Source: Branchiostoma belcheri (taxonomy: Eukaryota > Chordata > Leptocardii > Amphioxiformes > Branchiostomatidae). From it: a stretch of DNA of 64,000 nucleotides. The notes below the pieces were generated by a model. It searched no databases and had not been told where the DNA came from. It saw only the letters and a list, made by a program, of their open reading frames with translations. The position numbers and the translations under genes were made by a program. Position 1 is the first letter of the stretch. Each line of letters opens with the position of its first letter. The stretch lies in contig NW_017803268.1 of assembly GCF_001625305.1 (NCBI RefSeq), forward strand, positions 2,027,334 to 2,091,333, in the 5' to 3' direction. Positions 46,792 through 57,310 of this stretch are shown piece by piece.

Positions 46792-48819
46792 TTACACCGA
46801 TCGACTTGTTACACCTAACCCTTGAACTTCTAGCTCTAGACATTGTTTAAAGCTATCTATTGACAATGCCCCTACTGTACTTGGTGACAGTGAGTTCCAC
46901 TCTGCGATAGTTCTAGGAAAGAATGAATTCTTGAACACCTCAATCCTTGGTTGATAACTCTGGTACTTGAATGCGTGGCTATTACTTGTTCTCTTCTGGG
47001 CTGGTATTAGGTACTTAGTAGTTGGGGCATCCACCAGTTTATTAGTCATTTTGTACATCATGCATAGTCTAGACATCTTTCTTCTGTCTTCCAGTGAAGT
47101 CCACTGTAGGTTTCTTTTCATTTCCGTGACACTAGCACCTCTTACATAGTTGTTCATACAGAATCTTGCAGCTTGATTCTGTACCCTTTCCAATTTGTCT
47201 TTGTCTTTCTTTGTATATGGATCCCATACTGTCGCAGCGTATTCTAGGTTCGGTCTTACAAGTGACGTGTATGCAAGTGATTTTACTCTAGTTGGACATG
47301 CCCACAGATTACGTTTAATCACTCCCAATGTCTGTTTCGCCTTAGTTGTGATATTATTAACATGTGTACCCCACTTCAGTCCGCTTGTCAGCGTGACGCC
47401 CAGATACGGATGGATTTTTGTGGTTGCTAAAGCCTGACCACAAAACTGGTAGCTAGTTGCATGTGGTGTTCGTTTGTTTGTTATGTGCATAATGTAGCAT
47501 TTTTCGGGATTAAACTGCATGAGCCATTTGCTTTGCCATTCTTCCAGGGTGTTCAGGTCTTTTTGGAGAAGTTGTGAGTCGGTCTGTGTAGAAAGCTCTA
47601 CATACAATAGACAGTCATCGGCAAATAACCTCACATTTGAGTCAAGCTGATCTGGTAGGTCATTTATATACAAGAGAAAGAGCAATGGCCCCAGGACGGT
47701 TCCTTGAGGGACCCCAGACGCTACTTTAACTGGAGCCGACGCCTTCCCTTCAACCACTACTGTTTGCTCCCTGTTGGTCAGGAAAGCCTTTAACCAATTC
47801 AGCGTAGGGCCTTGGATTCCATAATACTCCAGTTTTGAGATGAGCCTGCCATGGGGGACTTTATCAAAGGCTTTAGTGAAATCAAGTATTGCTAAATCTA
47901 CCTGCCGTTTACTGTTTAGTGCGCCAGCTATGTCATGGACTGTTAGTATAAGCTGTGTTTCTGTGGATCGTTTGGCTCTGAATCCATGCTGGTAATCCGT
48001 TAATATACTGTAACTTTCTAGGTGCTTCATGATTTGGCTATGGATAATATGTTCAAGTAGTTTGCAGGATATGCAGGTCAGTGAAACAGGTCTGTAGTTG
48101 CTGGGGACCGCTCTATCTCCTTTTTTAAAGATGGCGCATATATTTGCATCCCTCCAATCTTTAGGGATTTCTGCAGTGTTTAGCGAGTGTTGGAAAATAT
48201 TGGTTAGAACAGGCGCGATTTCACTAGCTGTCAACTTGAGGAACCACGGTGGTATTTGGTCTGGTCCGGATGCTTTAGAGGGATTGAGACCTTGAAGCAT
48301 TTTGTCGACACCATCAGTAGAAACTACTATATGTTCCATTGGAGGAGTACAGGGCTGGCCTAGAGATGGCATATCTGTGGTGTCTTCCTCTGTGAAAACA
48401 CTTTTGAACTGTGAACTGAGTACTTCTGCTTTTTTCCCACTGTTACTGATGATGGTATTTCCCACCTTTAGGGGTGCTACCCCGACAAGGTCTTTCCTCA
48501 GTCCTTTTATGTACGACCAGAATGTTTTGGGTTTGTCAACTATAGCTTCTCCCAGTATGTCTGCCACGTATTTAGAGTGTGCTTGTCTTATGCTTTTCTG
48601 AACTCCCTTCTTAACTCTCTTATATTTGTTCCAGTCTTCCTCTTGGCCTGTTTTCTTAGCTTTGTTATAGAGCCGCTGCTTCTTACGACAGTGCCTCCTT
48701 AGGTTTCTGTTGAACCAAGGCAAGTTGTATCTGCTTGATGTTATCTTACTTGGGATGTGCTTGTTCATCGTGTCTTTCATTTTGTCTTTGAAGTCTGACC
48801 ACTTCTGTGTAACTGACAT
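46792..48819 (-). CDS. LINE reverse transcriptase segment
   Basis: A 675-codon frame. It holds the RT fingers/palm landmarks IPKDWRDANICAIFKKGD, NYRPVSLTCISCKLLEHI, HGFRAKRSTETQL, the first catalytic Asp in LAILDFTKAFDKVPH, GVPQGTVLGPLLFLLYINDL and the FADD catalytic pair. A thumb/C-terminal region follows with CPTRVKSLAYTSLVRPNLEY and ending near DSFKQCLELE. It copies the element RNA into DNA at a nicked target. The stop is near the element's 3' end. The upstream end is in a different frame from the endonuclease ORF, with which it overlaps by 43 bases; one protein is usual in this family, so the break looks like a single-base indel. Confidence 0.9.
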   Translation of the reverse strand: MSVTQKWSDFKDKMKDTMNKHIPSKITSSRYNLPWFNRNLRRHCRKKQRLYNKAKKTGQEEDWNKYKRVKKGVQKSIRQAHSKYVADILGEAIVDKPKTFWSYIKGLRKDLVGVAPLKVGNTIISNSGKKAEVLSSQFKSVFTEEDTTDMPSLGQPCTPPMEHIVVSTDGVDKMLQGLNPSKASGPDQIPPWFLKLTASEIAPVLTNIFQHSLNTAEIPKDWRDANICAIFKKGDRAVPSNYRPVSLTCISCKLLEHIIHSQIMKHLESYSILTDYQHGFRAKRSTETQLILTVHDIAGALNSKRQVDLAILDFTKAFDKVPHGRLISKLEYYGIQGPTLNWLKAFLTNREQTVVVEGKASAPVKVASGVPQGTVLGPLLFLLYINDLPDQLDSNVRLFADDCLLYVELSTQTDSQLLQKDLNTLEEWQSKWLMQFNPEKCYIMHITNKRTPHATSYQFCGQALATTKIHPYLGVTLTSGLKWGTHVNNITTKAKQTLGVIKRNLWACPTRVKSLAYTSLVRPNLEYAATVWDPYTKKDKDKLERVQNQAARFCMNNYVRGASVTEMKRNLQWTSLEDRRKMSRLCMMYKMTNKLVDAPTTKYLIPAQKRTSNSHAFKYQSYQPRIEVFKNSFFPRTIAEWNSLSPSTVGALSIDSFKQCLELEVQGLGVTSRSV

Positions 48820-50270
48820 ATCCTGAGGTTCTTTGTGTGAAAGTTAGTTGCATAATCCTTTAGGTCTTTCTTAATGGCTGGTTCGTCGGCTTTTGTGCGG
48901 ATGTACACTTTTCTCTTAGGTTTCCTGTTTTGTTTCAGTGCCAGGTTAACGTCCACTAGAACCATGTCGTGGTCACTTATCCCCGGGACTACTGTGGTCT
49001 TCTCAATTATGTTGGGGTTATTAACTAAGACCAGGTCCAAGAGATTACCATTTCTAGTTGGTTCCTGGACTGTTTGAAATAACCCGTGGTTATCCATTAG
49101 GTTTAGTAGTTTCTCTGCTTGGCCTGTGTAGGCCTGACTGTTGTCAGCTACAGTAGTATCCCATTTGATGCCAGGGGTGTTGAAATCGCCAAGAATGATC
49201 ACATTGTCAGAGTTTATTTTTGCTCCCATTTTACCTATAGACCTGTCAAGTTCATCCAGACTATTGCCCTGGTCTGATGGGGGTCTGTAGTATGTACCTA
49301 TTATCAGTGGTTTCCTTCCTGCAAGTTGAGTTTGTGTCCACAGAACCTCGCAGTCTGTGTCAAGGTCTGGCCTATGGGTAACAATTAGATCATCTCTGTT
49401 GGCCTGAAATACACCACCTCCTTGGCCAGTTTGTCTGTCTTTCCGGTGTGCTATGTAGTTGCTGGGGAATATTTCACTACTTGCTATGTTTTGGTTGAGC
49501 CATGACTCTGTACCTGCTACTATATCTGGCTTGTAAGTGTCAACTACTGTCGCCAGTTCAGCTGTTTTGTTCCGCACACTCTGACAGTTTACTAGCAGAA
49601 GTTTACTTTTAGATCCCTTGTGACTATGACCCCTCGTTTGAGAATTACCCTGCTTTGATTTAAGTGGGGTGGATGAAGCCATTGGGATTTCGTCTGGTAA
49701 ACTTGAGTCAGAACTCAGCGTGTCAAATGAGTTTACTGAATGGAATGTTTCATCAGTGATGTCGAATATGGCCGATGCAAAGTTGGGTATACCACAGTCA
49801 CAACATACCCACGAGTATGATCGGTGGGTTTCTAGTGCACTGTATACTTGAGAACATAGCCCAATGCAATCACTGTGGTACCATCTATCGCATTCATCAC
49901 AGCATATTGCATTATGGGTGTTACGTACTGCCTTGTTACAACTCCCACATGGAAACTTTGGTGGTCTAGGCCCTGGGTTGATCTCAATATCCCCGCTTAA
50001 GATCAGAACCATGATCAGTGAAAACTTTGTGCCACTATTGTGCAATAGCATTTTCTTGCTACTGACGTGAGTTCCGTTAGCCCCGCTGTGCTTAATCATG
50101 AAAGCAAAAGTGGCCCAGTCAGATGTGCAATCTGTTCTGAAGTCACATGTGACCTGTACTTTCTTTATCTCCTGTTTGTCTTTTGGCTGCGATCCTGGCT
50201 CAGCCCTGCTAAGTATTGTGCAAAGGGCTAGGAATATACAAGTGTAGTGGAGTTCCATTTTTATTCCCAT
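48777..50270 (-). CDS. LINE N-terminal ORF: 2A-like motif, PHD finger, AP-type endonuclease
   Basis: A 497-codon frame. The start has two close Met codons followed by a hydrophobic, signal-peptide-like stretch (YTCIFLALCTILSRA). Around residue 100 is SGDIEINPGP, fitting the D-x-E-x-N-P-G-P consensus of 2A-type ribosome-skipping peptides. Then a PHD-type zinc finger (CGSCNKAV...CDECDRWYHSDC...WVCCDC). Then an endonuclease/exonuclease/phosphatase fold: LLLVNCQSVRNK, the catalytic-style TESWL, GGGVF, GTYYRPP, ILGDFNTPGIKW and GISDHDMV, all conserved in apurinic-type LINE endonucleases. It nicks target DNA to prime reverse transcription. The frame ends at a frameshift before the RT region. Confidence 0.9.
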   Translation of the reverse strand: MGIKMELHYTCIFLALCTILSRAEPGSQPKDKQEIKKVQVTCDFRTDCTSDWATFAFMIKHSGANGTHVSSKKMLLHNSGTKFSLIMVLILSGDIEINPGPRPPKFPCGSCNKAVRNTHNAICCDECDRWYHSDCIGLCSQVYSALETHRSYSWVCCDCGIPNFASAIFDITDETFHSVNSFDTLSSDSSLPDEIPMASSTPLKSKQGNSQTRGHSHKGSKSKLLLVNCQSVRNKTAELATVVDTYKPDIVAGTESWLNQNIASSEIFPSNYIAHRKDRQTGQGGGVFQANRDDLIVTHRPDLDTDCEVLWTQTQLAGRKPLIIGTYYRPPSDQGNSLDELDRSIGKMGAKINSDNVIILGDFNTPGIKWDTTVADNSQAYTGQAEKLLNLMDNHGLFQTVQEPTRNGNLLDLVLVNNPNIIEKTTVVPGISDHDMVLVDVNLALKQNRKPKRKVYIRTKADEPAIKKDLKDYATNFHTKNLRICQLHRSGQTSKTK

Positions 50271-50275
50271 GACCG

Positions 50276-50670
50276 CGGGACCCAGTCACCGCTCCTGTTA
50301 TTCCGGAATTCCTTAGCGGGACCCAGTCACCGCTCCTGTTATTCCTTAGCGGGACCCTCTGTCACCGCTCCTGTTATTCCTTAGCGGGACCCTCTGTCAC
50401 CGCTCCTGTTATTCCGGAATTCCTTAGCGGGACCCTAGAGCTGTCACCGCTCCTGTTATTCCTTAGCGGGACCCTAGAGCTGTCACCGCTCCTGTTATTC
50501 CTTAGCGGGACCCTAGTGCTGTCACCGCTCCTGTTACTCCTTAGCGGGACCCTAGTGCTGTCACCGCTCCTGTTATTCCTTAGCGGGGACCCTAAGTGCT
50601 GTCACCGCTCCTGTTATTCCTTAGCGGGACCCTAGAGCTGTCACCGCTCCTGTTATTCCTTAGCGGGATT
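50276..50670 (-). repeat. Ten ~39 bp monomers at the LINE 5' end
   Basis: The word TCACCGCTCCTGTTA recurs ten times (first near 50285, last near 50639), joined by CCTTAGCGGGACCC plus variable linkers. The linker types run in order along the array: CAGTC, CTCTGTC, CTAGAGCTGTC, CTAGTGCTGTC. The array stops 6 bases from the LINE start codon, so it forms the element's whole visible 5' leader, like the monomer promoters of some LINEs. Confidence 0.85.
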
Positions 50671-52270
50671 ACCGTACAAGATTACTACAGGTGTGCTTGC
50701 CTAATACAATTAGCCCGGCTAGGTTCTGAATACATATGTAAATTTGTTTACCAAACGGCGGTCGGACGCGTCGCCGACATGCTCAAATCATACAAATGCC
50801 ACAAAAATATACAGTACGTACCAAAGACTAACAACAAATATCAGTACCAACTACTGTATCTGTAATTATTGATCACCAAGTGTGTTTCACAAGTAATGTT
50901 AGGCCAAATATTCACGTACAGATGCGGATCGCCCTCCCACGCTATACACTATTCATATGCAAATACGTCTATCAGTGTTGGCGCCCAAGACGCGACGCTA
51001 AATATATGTTCAAGTGAATCAAGTCCCTTACAAATTATACAAAGACCTTCCAAATATATCACTACGAAAATCTGTTGTCCAAGTTACTAGTGTAACGACA
51101 CGTCGTTCTATGATTCCTAGATTACAATATCTATACTAGTATACGGTTGTCCTCCCCACACAGATACGTTACTCGTACTCGTCGCCCTCCCCACTCGGTA
51201 CGTGGCGGTTTACAAGACAGTAAAAATTGATTCAAAATCTAAAAATGCCACCATTTATCGGTTTTACAAGTCCACAATACGTTCAAGTATTACTTGTGGG
51301 CTAATCTAGAAGAAAAATCCAAGCAAATTAGTACAATAAGACGTAAAAATGGGAAAATACTCGGGAGCTCTCGTGTTTGCTGCCGCTCACCTCCGCGCCT
51401 GCGCAATCTACATGTTTTTGCTTATTAACTTGCATTTCTCCTCTGGTCTCTCAGTCACTGACGAAAGTTAGTGGATACTAGCTGAAACATCTGTTTCCAA
51501 AATCATATCCAGTTGAGTAACTGCTTTTTGGCGTATCATATTACCTGGATGTCTAACCTTCATCAACGTATAGGGAAAGAACTTTTGAGTAAATTATCCG
51601 AGAAAATAACATGATGTGTTTTTGTTTCGCTGATTCCTTTTAAAGTCATGTAGACCCCAGACTTTGTTATCACTGTTGATGGGCTTGTAGCAGTACTAAC
51701 TTTTAAAACTTTCTGTTGGAAAATACAGGGCTCGTCTCATGTTGATCTAGTAGAGTTTGGCAGTGATGTTTTGTGCTGGCAGACTTTATTTGATGAGCTT
51801 GAGACTTAAGCCTGGATTTTTGAGCAGGACGTTTGCATTGTTGCAAGTATGTTTAACAGTGATAACAGAGTTTGAGTTTATATCACTGCATAACAAAACA
51901 CAATTCCTCTCTTTTTGTTTGATCTATCTTTCCACTTCTTGTCCCTGGGCTTAGCCTGAAGGAGGAACTTCTGTCCCAGGGTTCAAACTTACACATGCCT
52001 CGACTCTGCGTAGTAGACTTGTTGATGAACAACTTTGTCCGTCATCAGGCCTACTATGCTAACGGAGAGGGGCTTTGTGTATTTTTGTTACCTTGGCACG
52101 GAGGTTTTCTCCTCCAGGCATAGACACTAGGTTTGGTTGCTTGATATGTATATAGGCCTGTTTAAGTTCACTCACACGTTCTGTCACACTTTTCCAAGAC
52201 TTTGGACCCTAGCACTTAAATTTCCAAACATATTTGAATTTTCCCACCAAAAACTTCAGACCTTCACTTA
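50671..52270. other. Stretch without recognised genes
   Basis: Mixed-composition DNA; no supported exon. Short frames only. Confidence 0.45.
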
Positions 52271-52289
52271 GTTAATTGTTCTTGTGTAA

Positions 52290-53880
52290 TTGGCAGCTTT
52301 AATTCCCCCAAAATTGTCACTTTGGACCTTTACACTTAAATTCTCTCGCCGAAAAACTTTGAATCTTAGCCGGCCGCATGAATTCCTTAGTCATCCTTTT
52401 CACATCGTATGCATCCCAAATTGCCCCCAAAATTGTCACTTTAGACCTTTACACTTAAATTCTCCTGCCGAAAAACTTCGTATCTTAGCCAAGCTATCTT
52501 TGTATTAATTCCACACTAATTCCTTGTTGAGTCCATTTTCCTGCCAAAAAAAAATTACTTGGCACCCTCACCTGGTTAATTAATTGGATTAAGTTTTCCC
52601 GCCAAAAAACTTAGTATATAGAGCACTCTAACCTTGAACTTGTGCCCCCCCTCCAGTATATAGAGCACTCTAACCTTGAACTTGTGCCCCCCCTCCCACA
52701 CTTCTTCCACAACTCAGAGTATGTTAGTTACACTGGACTTCTTCGAGCATGTAGTCACCACACTGCTACACAAACACTTTGTTGATCGAGTGCAGTTTTT
52801 CCACCACTTAGACTTTAGAATAATCTCTCGCTCTCCTGGTCGGTCAATTGCACTGGTATACTGATGTGTCGAAGCATCAATGTCTCCGAAAAGACATCCC
52901 CGGGGAGTACACTTAGTGCATTGACCGACCAGGAGAGCGAAAGATTATTCTAAAGTCTAAGTGGTGGAAAAACTGCACTCGATCAACAAAGTGTTTGTGT
53001 ACCAGTGTGGTGACTACATGCTCGAAGAAGTCCAGTGTAACTAACATACTCTGAGTTGTGGAATAAGTGTGGGAGGTGGGCATGAAGAGTGGGGGCACAA
53101 GTTCAAGGTTAGAGTGCTCTATATACTAAGTTTTTTGGCGGGAAAACTTAATCCAATTAATTAACCAGGTGAGGGTGCCAAGTAATTTTTTTTTGGCGAG
53201 AAAATGGACTGAACAAGGAATTAGTGTGGAATTAATACAAGATAAACAAGTTTTTGGCGGGAGAAGTGTAAAGAAAGGTCTAAAGCGACGATTTTGGGGG
53301 CAACGACAACAATGCAGCCAGCTGATTTTCGGCGGGAGAATTTAAGTGTAAAGGTACAAAGCGACAATTTTGGGGGCAATTTGGCATTCATACGATACGA
53401 AGAGGATTACTAAAGAAGTAATGCGGCCAGCTAAGGTACGAAGTTTTTCGGCAGGAGAATTTAAGTGTAAAGGTCTAAAGCGACAATTTCGGGGGCAATT
53501 TGGGATGCATACAATATGAAAAGGATGACTACGGAATTCATGCGGCCGGCGCTAAGATTCAAAGTTTTTCGGCGAGAGAATTTAAGTGTAAAGGTCCAAT
53601 GCGACAATTCTGGGGGCAATTTGGGATTCATACAATATGAAGAGGATAACAACGTGGAATTCATGCAGCCGGCTTAGATGCTTAGTTTTTCGGCGGAGAA
53701 TTTAAGTGTACAAGTCCAAAGCGACAATTTAGGGGCAATTTGGCATCCGTACAATACGAAGAGGATGACTAAGGAATTAATGCGGCCGGCTAAGATGCTA
53801 AGTTTTTCGGCGGGAGAATTTAAGTGTAAAGGTCTGAAGCAACAGTTTAGGGGCAATTTGGCATTCAACCATACAATATG
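52290..53880. mobile_element. Large foldback element with satellite-like arms
   Basis: The centre lies near 52890. To its left, 52570-52860 is the inverse of 52915-53200 (for example GACCGACCAGGAGAGCGA against its complement, and GAGCACTCTAACCTTGAACT against its complement). Further out, both arms are built of ~120 bp subrepeats reading AATTTAAGTGTAAAGGTC ... GGGGGCAATTTGG ... GCGGCCGGC: about two units on the left and five or six on the right. No transposase frame. Structure resembles FB/Galileo-type foldback transposons; family membership is inference. Confidence 0.8.
52592..52690 (+). repeat. Direct duplication within the left foldback arm
   Basis: AGTATATAGAGCACTCTAAC followed by CTTGAACTTGTGCCCCCCC occurs twice in succession, about 46 bp apart. 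The right arm has the matching inverse only once. Confidence 0.85.
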
Positions 53881-54061
53881 AAGAATTTTTCAGTGTTGCT
53901 TGACATGAAATTGAAGTCGCCGGCTACAATAAACGTTAAATGAAAAGAGAAATGTGAGTGCAAGAGAAAAGAGATATGTGAGTGCAAGTGTGTGTATGTG
54001 GAGTGTTGTCTCGTGTTAATAAAGAAACCATACTCACTCCTCCCCATCTTCTTTCACGCAG

Positions 54062-54246
54062 CCCTAGGCCCTGCCTACAAGAGTCTGGTTCTTCCTCCTG
54101 CTGCAGTCTACACTCCGGGTCCACATCTTCAAGACAAAGAAACAAAAGTCACTGTATTGACAACAGCAATTGGTCTTACTAATGCAAGATACTATGTCAC
54201 ACAACACGACAATGTCCAAGGGAAAAATATCCCAAATCAACAGTGA
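54062..54246 (+). CDS. Possible terminal coding exon, unidentified
   Basis: After a pyrimidine-rich acceptor (CATCTTCTTTCACGCAG) a 61-codon frame runs to TGA at 54244-54246: LGPAYKSLVLPPAAVYTPG ... VTVLTTAIGLTNARYY ... KNIPNQQ. Composition looks protein-like (few low-complexity stretches). It follows the foldback element and precedes other repeats. It could be the last exon of the gene starting at 43261 or part of an unrecognised element. I do not recognise the sequence. Confidence 0.35.
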
Positions 54247-54429
54247 ATAACCATTATAACATAGCATAGCATTATAACATAGAGATGGGCTCTAGAAAAT
54301 TGCTTTTAAAAGTGTTACAAATGTAATAGTAGCATGTTACACCGCAGAGTTCTTAACATATATGTAAAGAAAAGAAATAACTTAAGTCATGTAAGTTGTA
54401 AAGCAAGTTGCTTGAATACATGTACAACA

Positions 54430-55250
54430 AGAGTTCCGAGATCTCATACCTCCATGAAATATGGGCTTGCTTTTTCCTCATTATTTATGCAAATAACCTC
54501 TACATTAACATAATATATGCATAGCGACGCAAACCTTTAAGTAACTTACACATGTAACGAGGTATAAAATTCCCATCATTCACCAATAAGGATTCACAGA
54601 ATTTTCACATTAATTATGCAAATTAGGTCATCATTTGCATAATTGGTATCTGTTCATGTTCCGCCTGCCACAGATTGAATAGATTACATGTATAGCAGTA
54701 CAATTATATGAAACACTGTAATTATAGAATTTCCTCATTAATTATGCAAATTAAGTCTTCATTTGCATAATTTGCATTTAATCATGTACATCTCTCTCTC
54801 AGCTACCTACACACCAAAAATGATGAAAATATGTTGTTCCAATCTGGACTTATTGGCTTTGAAAGTTTTTTACCAGAAACTATACTGCAGTTCCAGAACA
54901 AGCTGCTAGGGGGATCAAACTTACGCCACTTATTCCTGACAGGATTAGCTATCTGTCACCAAAAAGTCAAGACCATAGCTTGTTCAGGACAAAAGATACA
55001 AAAACCGGAAGTTCTGCTGCAGTACCAAGGTCATCCACCAGGAGGCCCATACTTGACCTTGACCTTTGTCTTTCCAAGACTTACCATCATACCAAATATC
55101 ATTGCAATCCATAAAAGCGTTCTGAATTTATGCTGACTACAAAGTTGTGGAAACACAGACACACAGACACACAGACAGACAGACAGACAGACAGACATAC
55201 AGACAGACACGCCAAAAACAATACCTCCATTTTTCATGGAGGTAAAAAGT
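54430..55250 (+). mobile_element. Interspersed element with (CAGA)n tail region
   Basis: It begins near AGTTCCGAGATCTCATACCT, with ACCTCCATGAAAT close to the left end and ATTTTTCATGGAGGTAA at the right end, an inverted pair. Just before the right end is a (CAGA)n microsatellite (55153-55205). The interior is AT-rich with repeated TTAATTATGCAAATTA words. No coding frame. Confidence 0.55.
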
Positions 55251-55439
55251 TAGGTGTTACTGATAGAATGTTATGCCACAGTTCCAAGAGTTTTATCATA
55301 TATCCAAGAGGACAGGAAAAATTTGTTTGCTTAGATATGTGAACTGTTTAAAAGTAGTATAATGTTATGCCTCTCAGTTCTTAACACATAGAAAAAATAA
55401 AGATGTAAAGTATTGGCTCACCCATAAAACCTCTTCACT

Positions 55440-56230
55440 CTGTCTTCAACTTCAAGTGAGCTGGTTTGGGCATGAACAGGTCATGAGGACTGCTGTGGTC
55501 CAATCTTCTCTTGTCAGGTTCAGACAGGAGTCTCCACTACTGCATCAGTCAGCAGCCACCTAATAATACAGACATTTGATGTTACACACTTGTCTCAAAT
55601 AACATTAAGTAAATAGTAGGTTGAAGGTAGAATTCAGATTTTTCTCACCTGATAGTTATCTGAGGTCTTCAGATCACCTGGTCTGGTCCAATCATCTCTC
55701 GAAGAATTCACCACTACTGCACCAGTCGGCAGCCACCTCGAGAACTATACAGACATTAGAAGTTACACACTTGTCTCAAGTAACACCAAATACTAGTAGC
55801 TGTAGGTAAAATGCAGAATTCATATTTTTCTCACCTGATATTCCTCTGTGGTCTTCAAATCATCTGGTCTGGTCCAATCTATCTTCTCATATTCAGACGG
55901 TAGTCCTCACTACTGCATCAGTCGGGCACCTAACTATACAAACATTACATTAGTTACACACTTGTCTCACATGACATCAAATAGCTGTAGGTAAAATGCA
56001 GAAATCAGATTTTTCTCACCTGATATTCCTCTTGGGTCTTCAAATCATCTGGTCTTGTTCAATCCTGTCTTCTCAGGTTCAGACAGGAGTCATCACTACT
56101 CCATCAGTCAGCAACAAGTTGTAACAACCTAACTATACAGACATAGTTACACACCTGTCATAAATAACACCAAGTAGATGGTGGATAAATGCACAATTCA
56201 GATTTTCCTCACCTGATATTCTTTTTTTCA
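55440..56230 (-). repeat. Tandem array, four units of about 185-190 bp
   Basis: CTCACCTGATA(T/G) recurs at about 55646, 55833, 56016 and 56209, each next to TCTTCA(A/G)ATCA(T/C)CTGGTCT and CACTACTGCA(T/C)CAGTC. On the minus strand each full unit contains an open stretch ending at CAG|GTGAG, so the array looks like repeated mini-exons. Upstream frames contain stops in some units. Confidence 0.75.
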
Positions 56231-56714
56231 TGAAGAATACTGAAATACAGGAGAATACCATATATATGATGATAATTCGAAATTTCCTTCAACTTACCAT
56301 CTCACATAAAATCAAATCACTTTCCTCATGCAGAGTAGATTAGAGTGAATTTATACTTCTGGCATAATTGTGAAAATTTGTGAACCCTATAAGACCAGAG
56401 TGCCTTGATTTTGTAACTGTTACACTTTTTTTTACCTCAAATATTCAGAAAAAACAACTTTCTACACTTGAGCAAACTTAACGACAAACAGTGTATTTCA
56501 TTACTGAGCATTGTGTACTTACTTTTGTACTGGCAAGTACATTCTACTGATGTGCTACTTTAACCAGTATTTCAGCACCAAGGACATCGACCAATGGGTA
56601 TGTTAAAGGTAAAGAATTCCAACAATTACAGGAATTCTAACAGACGGAAATGAATGAGAATGTACATGAGATTGGTGCTGATGTCAAAAAAGGCACCTTC
56701 CTGAGATTTGTGTC

Positions 56715-57088
56715 TTAGGCCACACCAATTTAATTTCTTGGTTAACGGATTCGCCGCTTCATTTTTTTTTTGATTTGCAAATAAAAATAAAAATCCAGAA
56801 TCAACTGCAAAATGCTCATATTTTATCCTGAACACTTGAAAACAGTCCTTTTCATCCTAGTTGTTACAGTTATTCCATCTTTCAATGCAATGGTATCATT
56901 AAAAGTTCAAAATTCATTGTTTAAATTTTGAACCAGCCTGGTGTGTTGACTTCATGGCTCCTATTGTACCATTTTGGGCCATAATACGATGCCTAGGCCT
57001 GTTTTTATTTTTATTTTTTTTTCGCCCGCCCACTCCATTATTTTTCTAGAAAAATCCGTTAACCAAGAAATCAAATTGGTATGGCCTT
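56715..57088 (-). mobile_element. M2 family MITE, copy 5
   Basis: TTAGGCCACACCAATTTAAT to AATTGGTATGGCCTTA, in reverse orientation relative to the copies at 17321-31333 (the interior reads GGTATCATTAAAAGTTCAAA). Confidence 0.9.
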
Positions 57089-57310
57089 AGGTCAGATTTC
57101 ACCTCAACTGTACAGTCCTTCATTTGAAGGCTTCTACATTAAGGAACATAGTCAAACAATGAGTTAAAATTTGTTTGAAACATGGATAAATGGCAATTAA
57201 GGTTAGGTATTATGGTACCACATTTCAAAATACTGCAAAACTGATGTGAATACATAAATTTTATACATAAACATAATATACAAAATGAAACCATGATTTT
57301 TGAGTGTGGT

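Larger units (their letters stand above)
46703..50670 (-). mobile_element. CR1-like non-LTR retrotransposon, near full length
   Basis: On the minus strand the order is: ten 5' monomer repeats (50670-50276), an ORF with signal-peptide-like start, a 2A-like motif, PHD finger and endonuclease (50270-48777), a reverse transcriptase ORF in another frame (48819-46792), a short 3' UTR with a GC-rich hairpin-prone stretch, and a (ATACAG)3 tail at 46720-46703. A microsatellite tail instead of poly(A) is usual for the CR1/L2 group. Length is about 4 kb. The only visible lesion in the coding part is one frameshift. Confidence 0.85.

Noticed and set aside
46792..50270. Treating the LINE ORFs as a host gene
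   Set aside because: Domain order (PHD, AP endonuclease, RT), 5' monomers and microsatellite tail identify a non-LTR retrotransposon.
55150..55210. Possible CRISPR-like or regulatory array of CAGA units
   Set aside because: A simple (CAGA)n microsatellite inside an interspersed element; no spacers.
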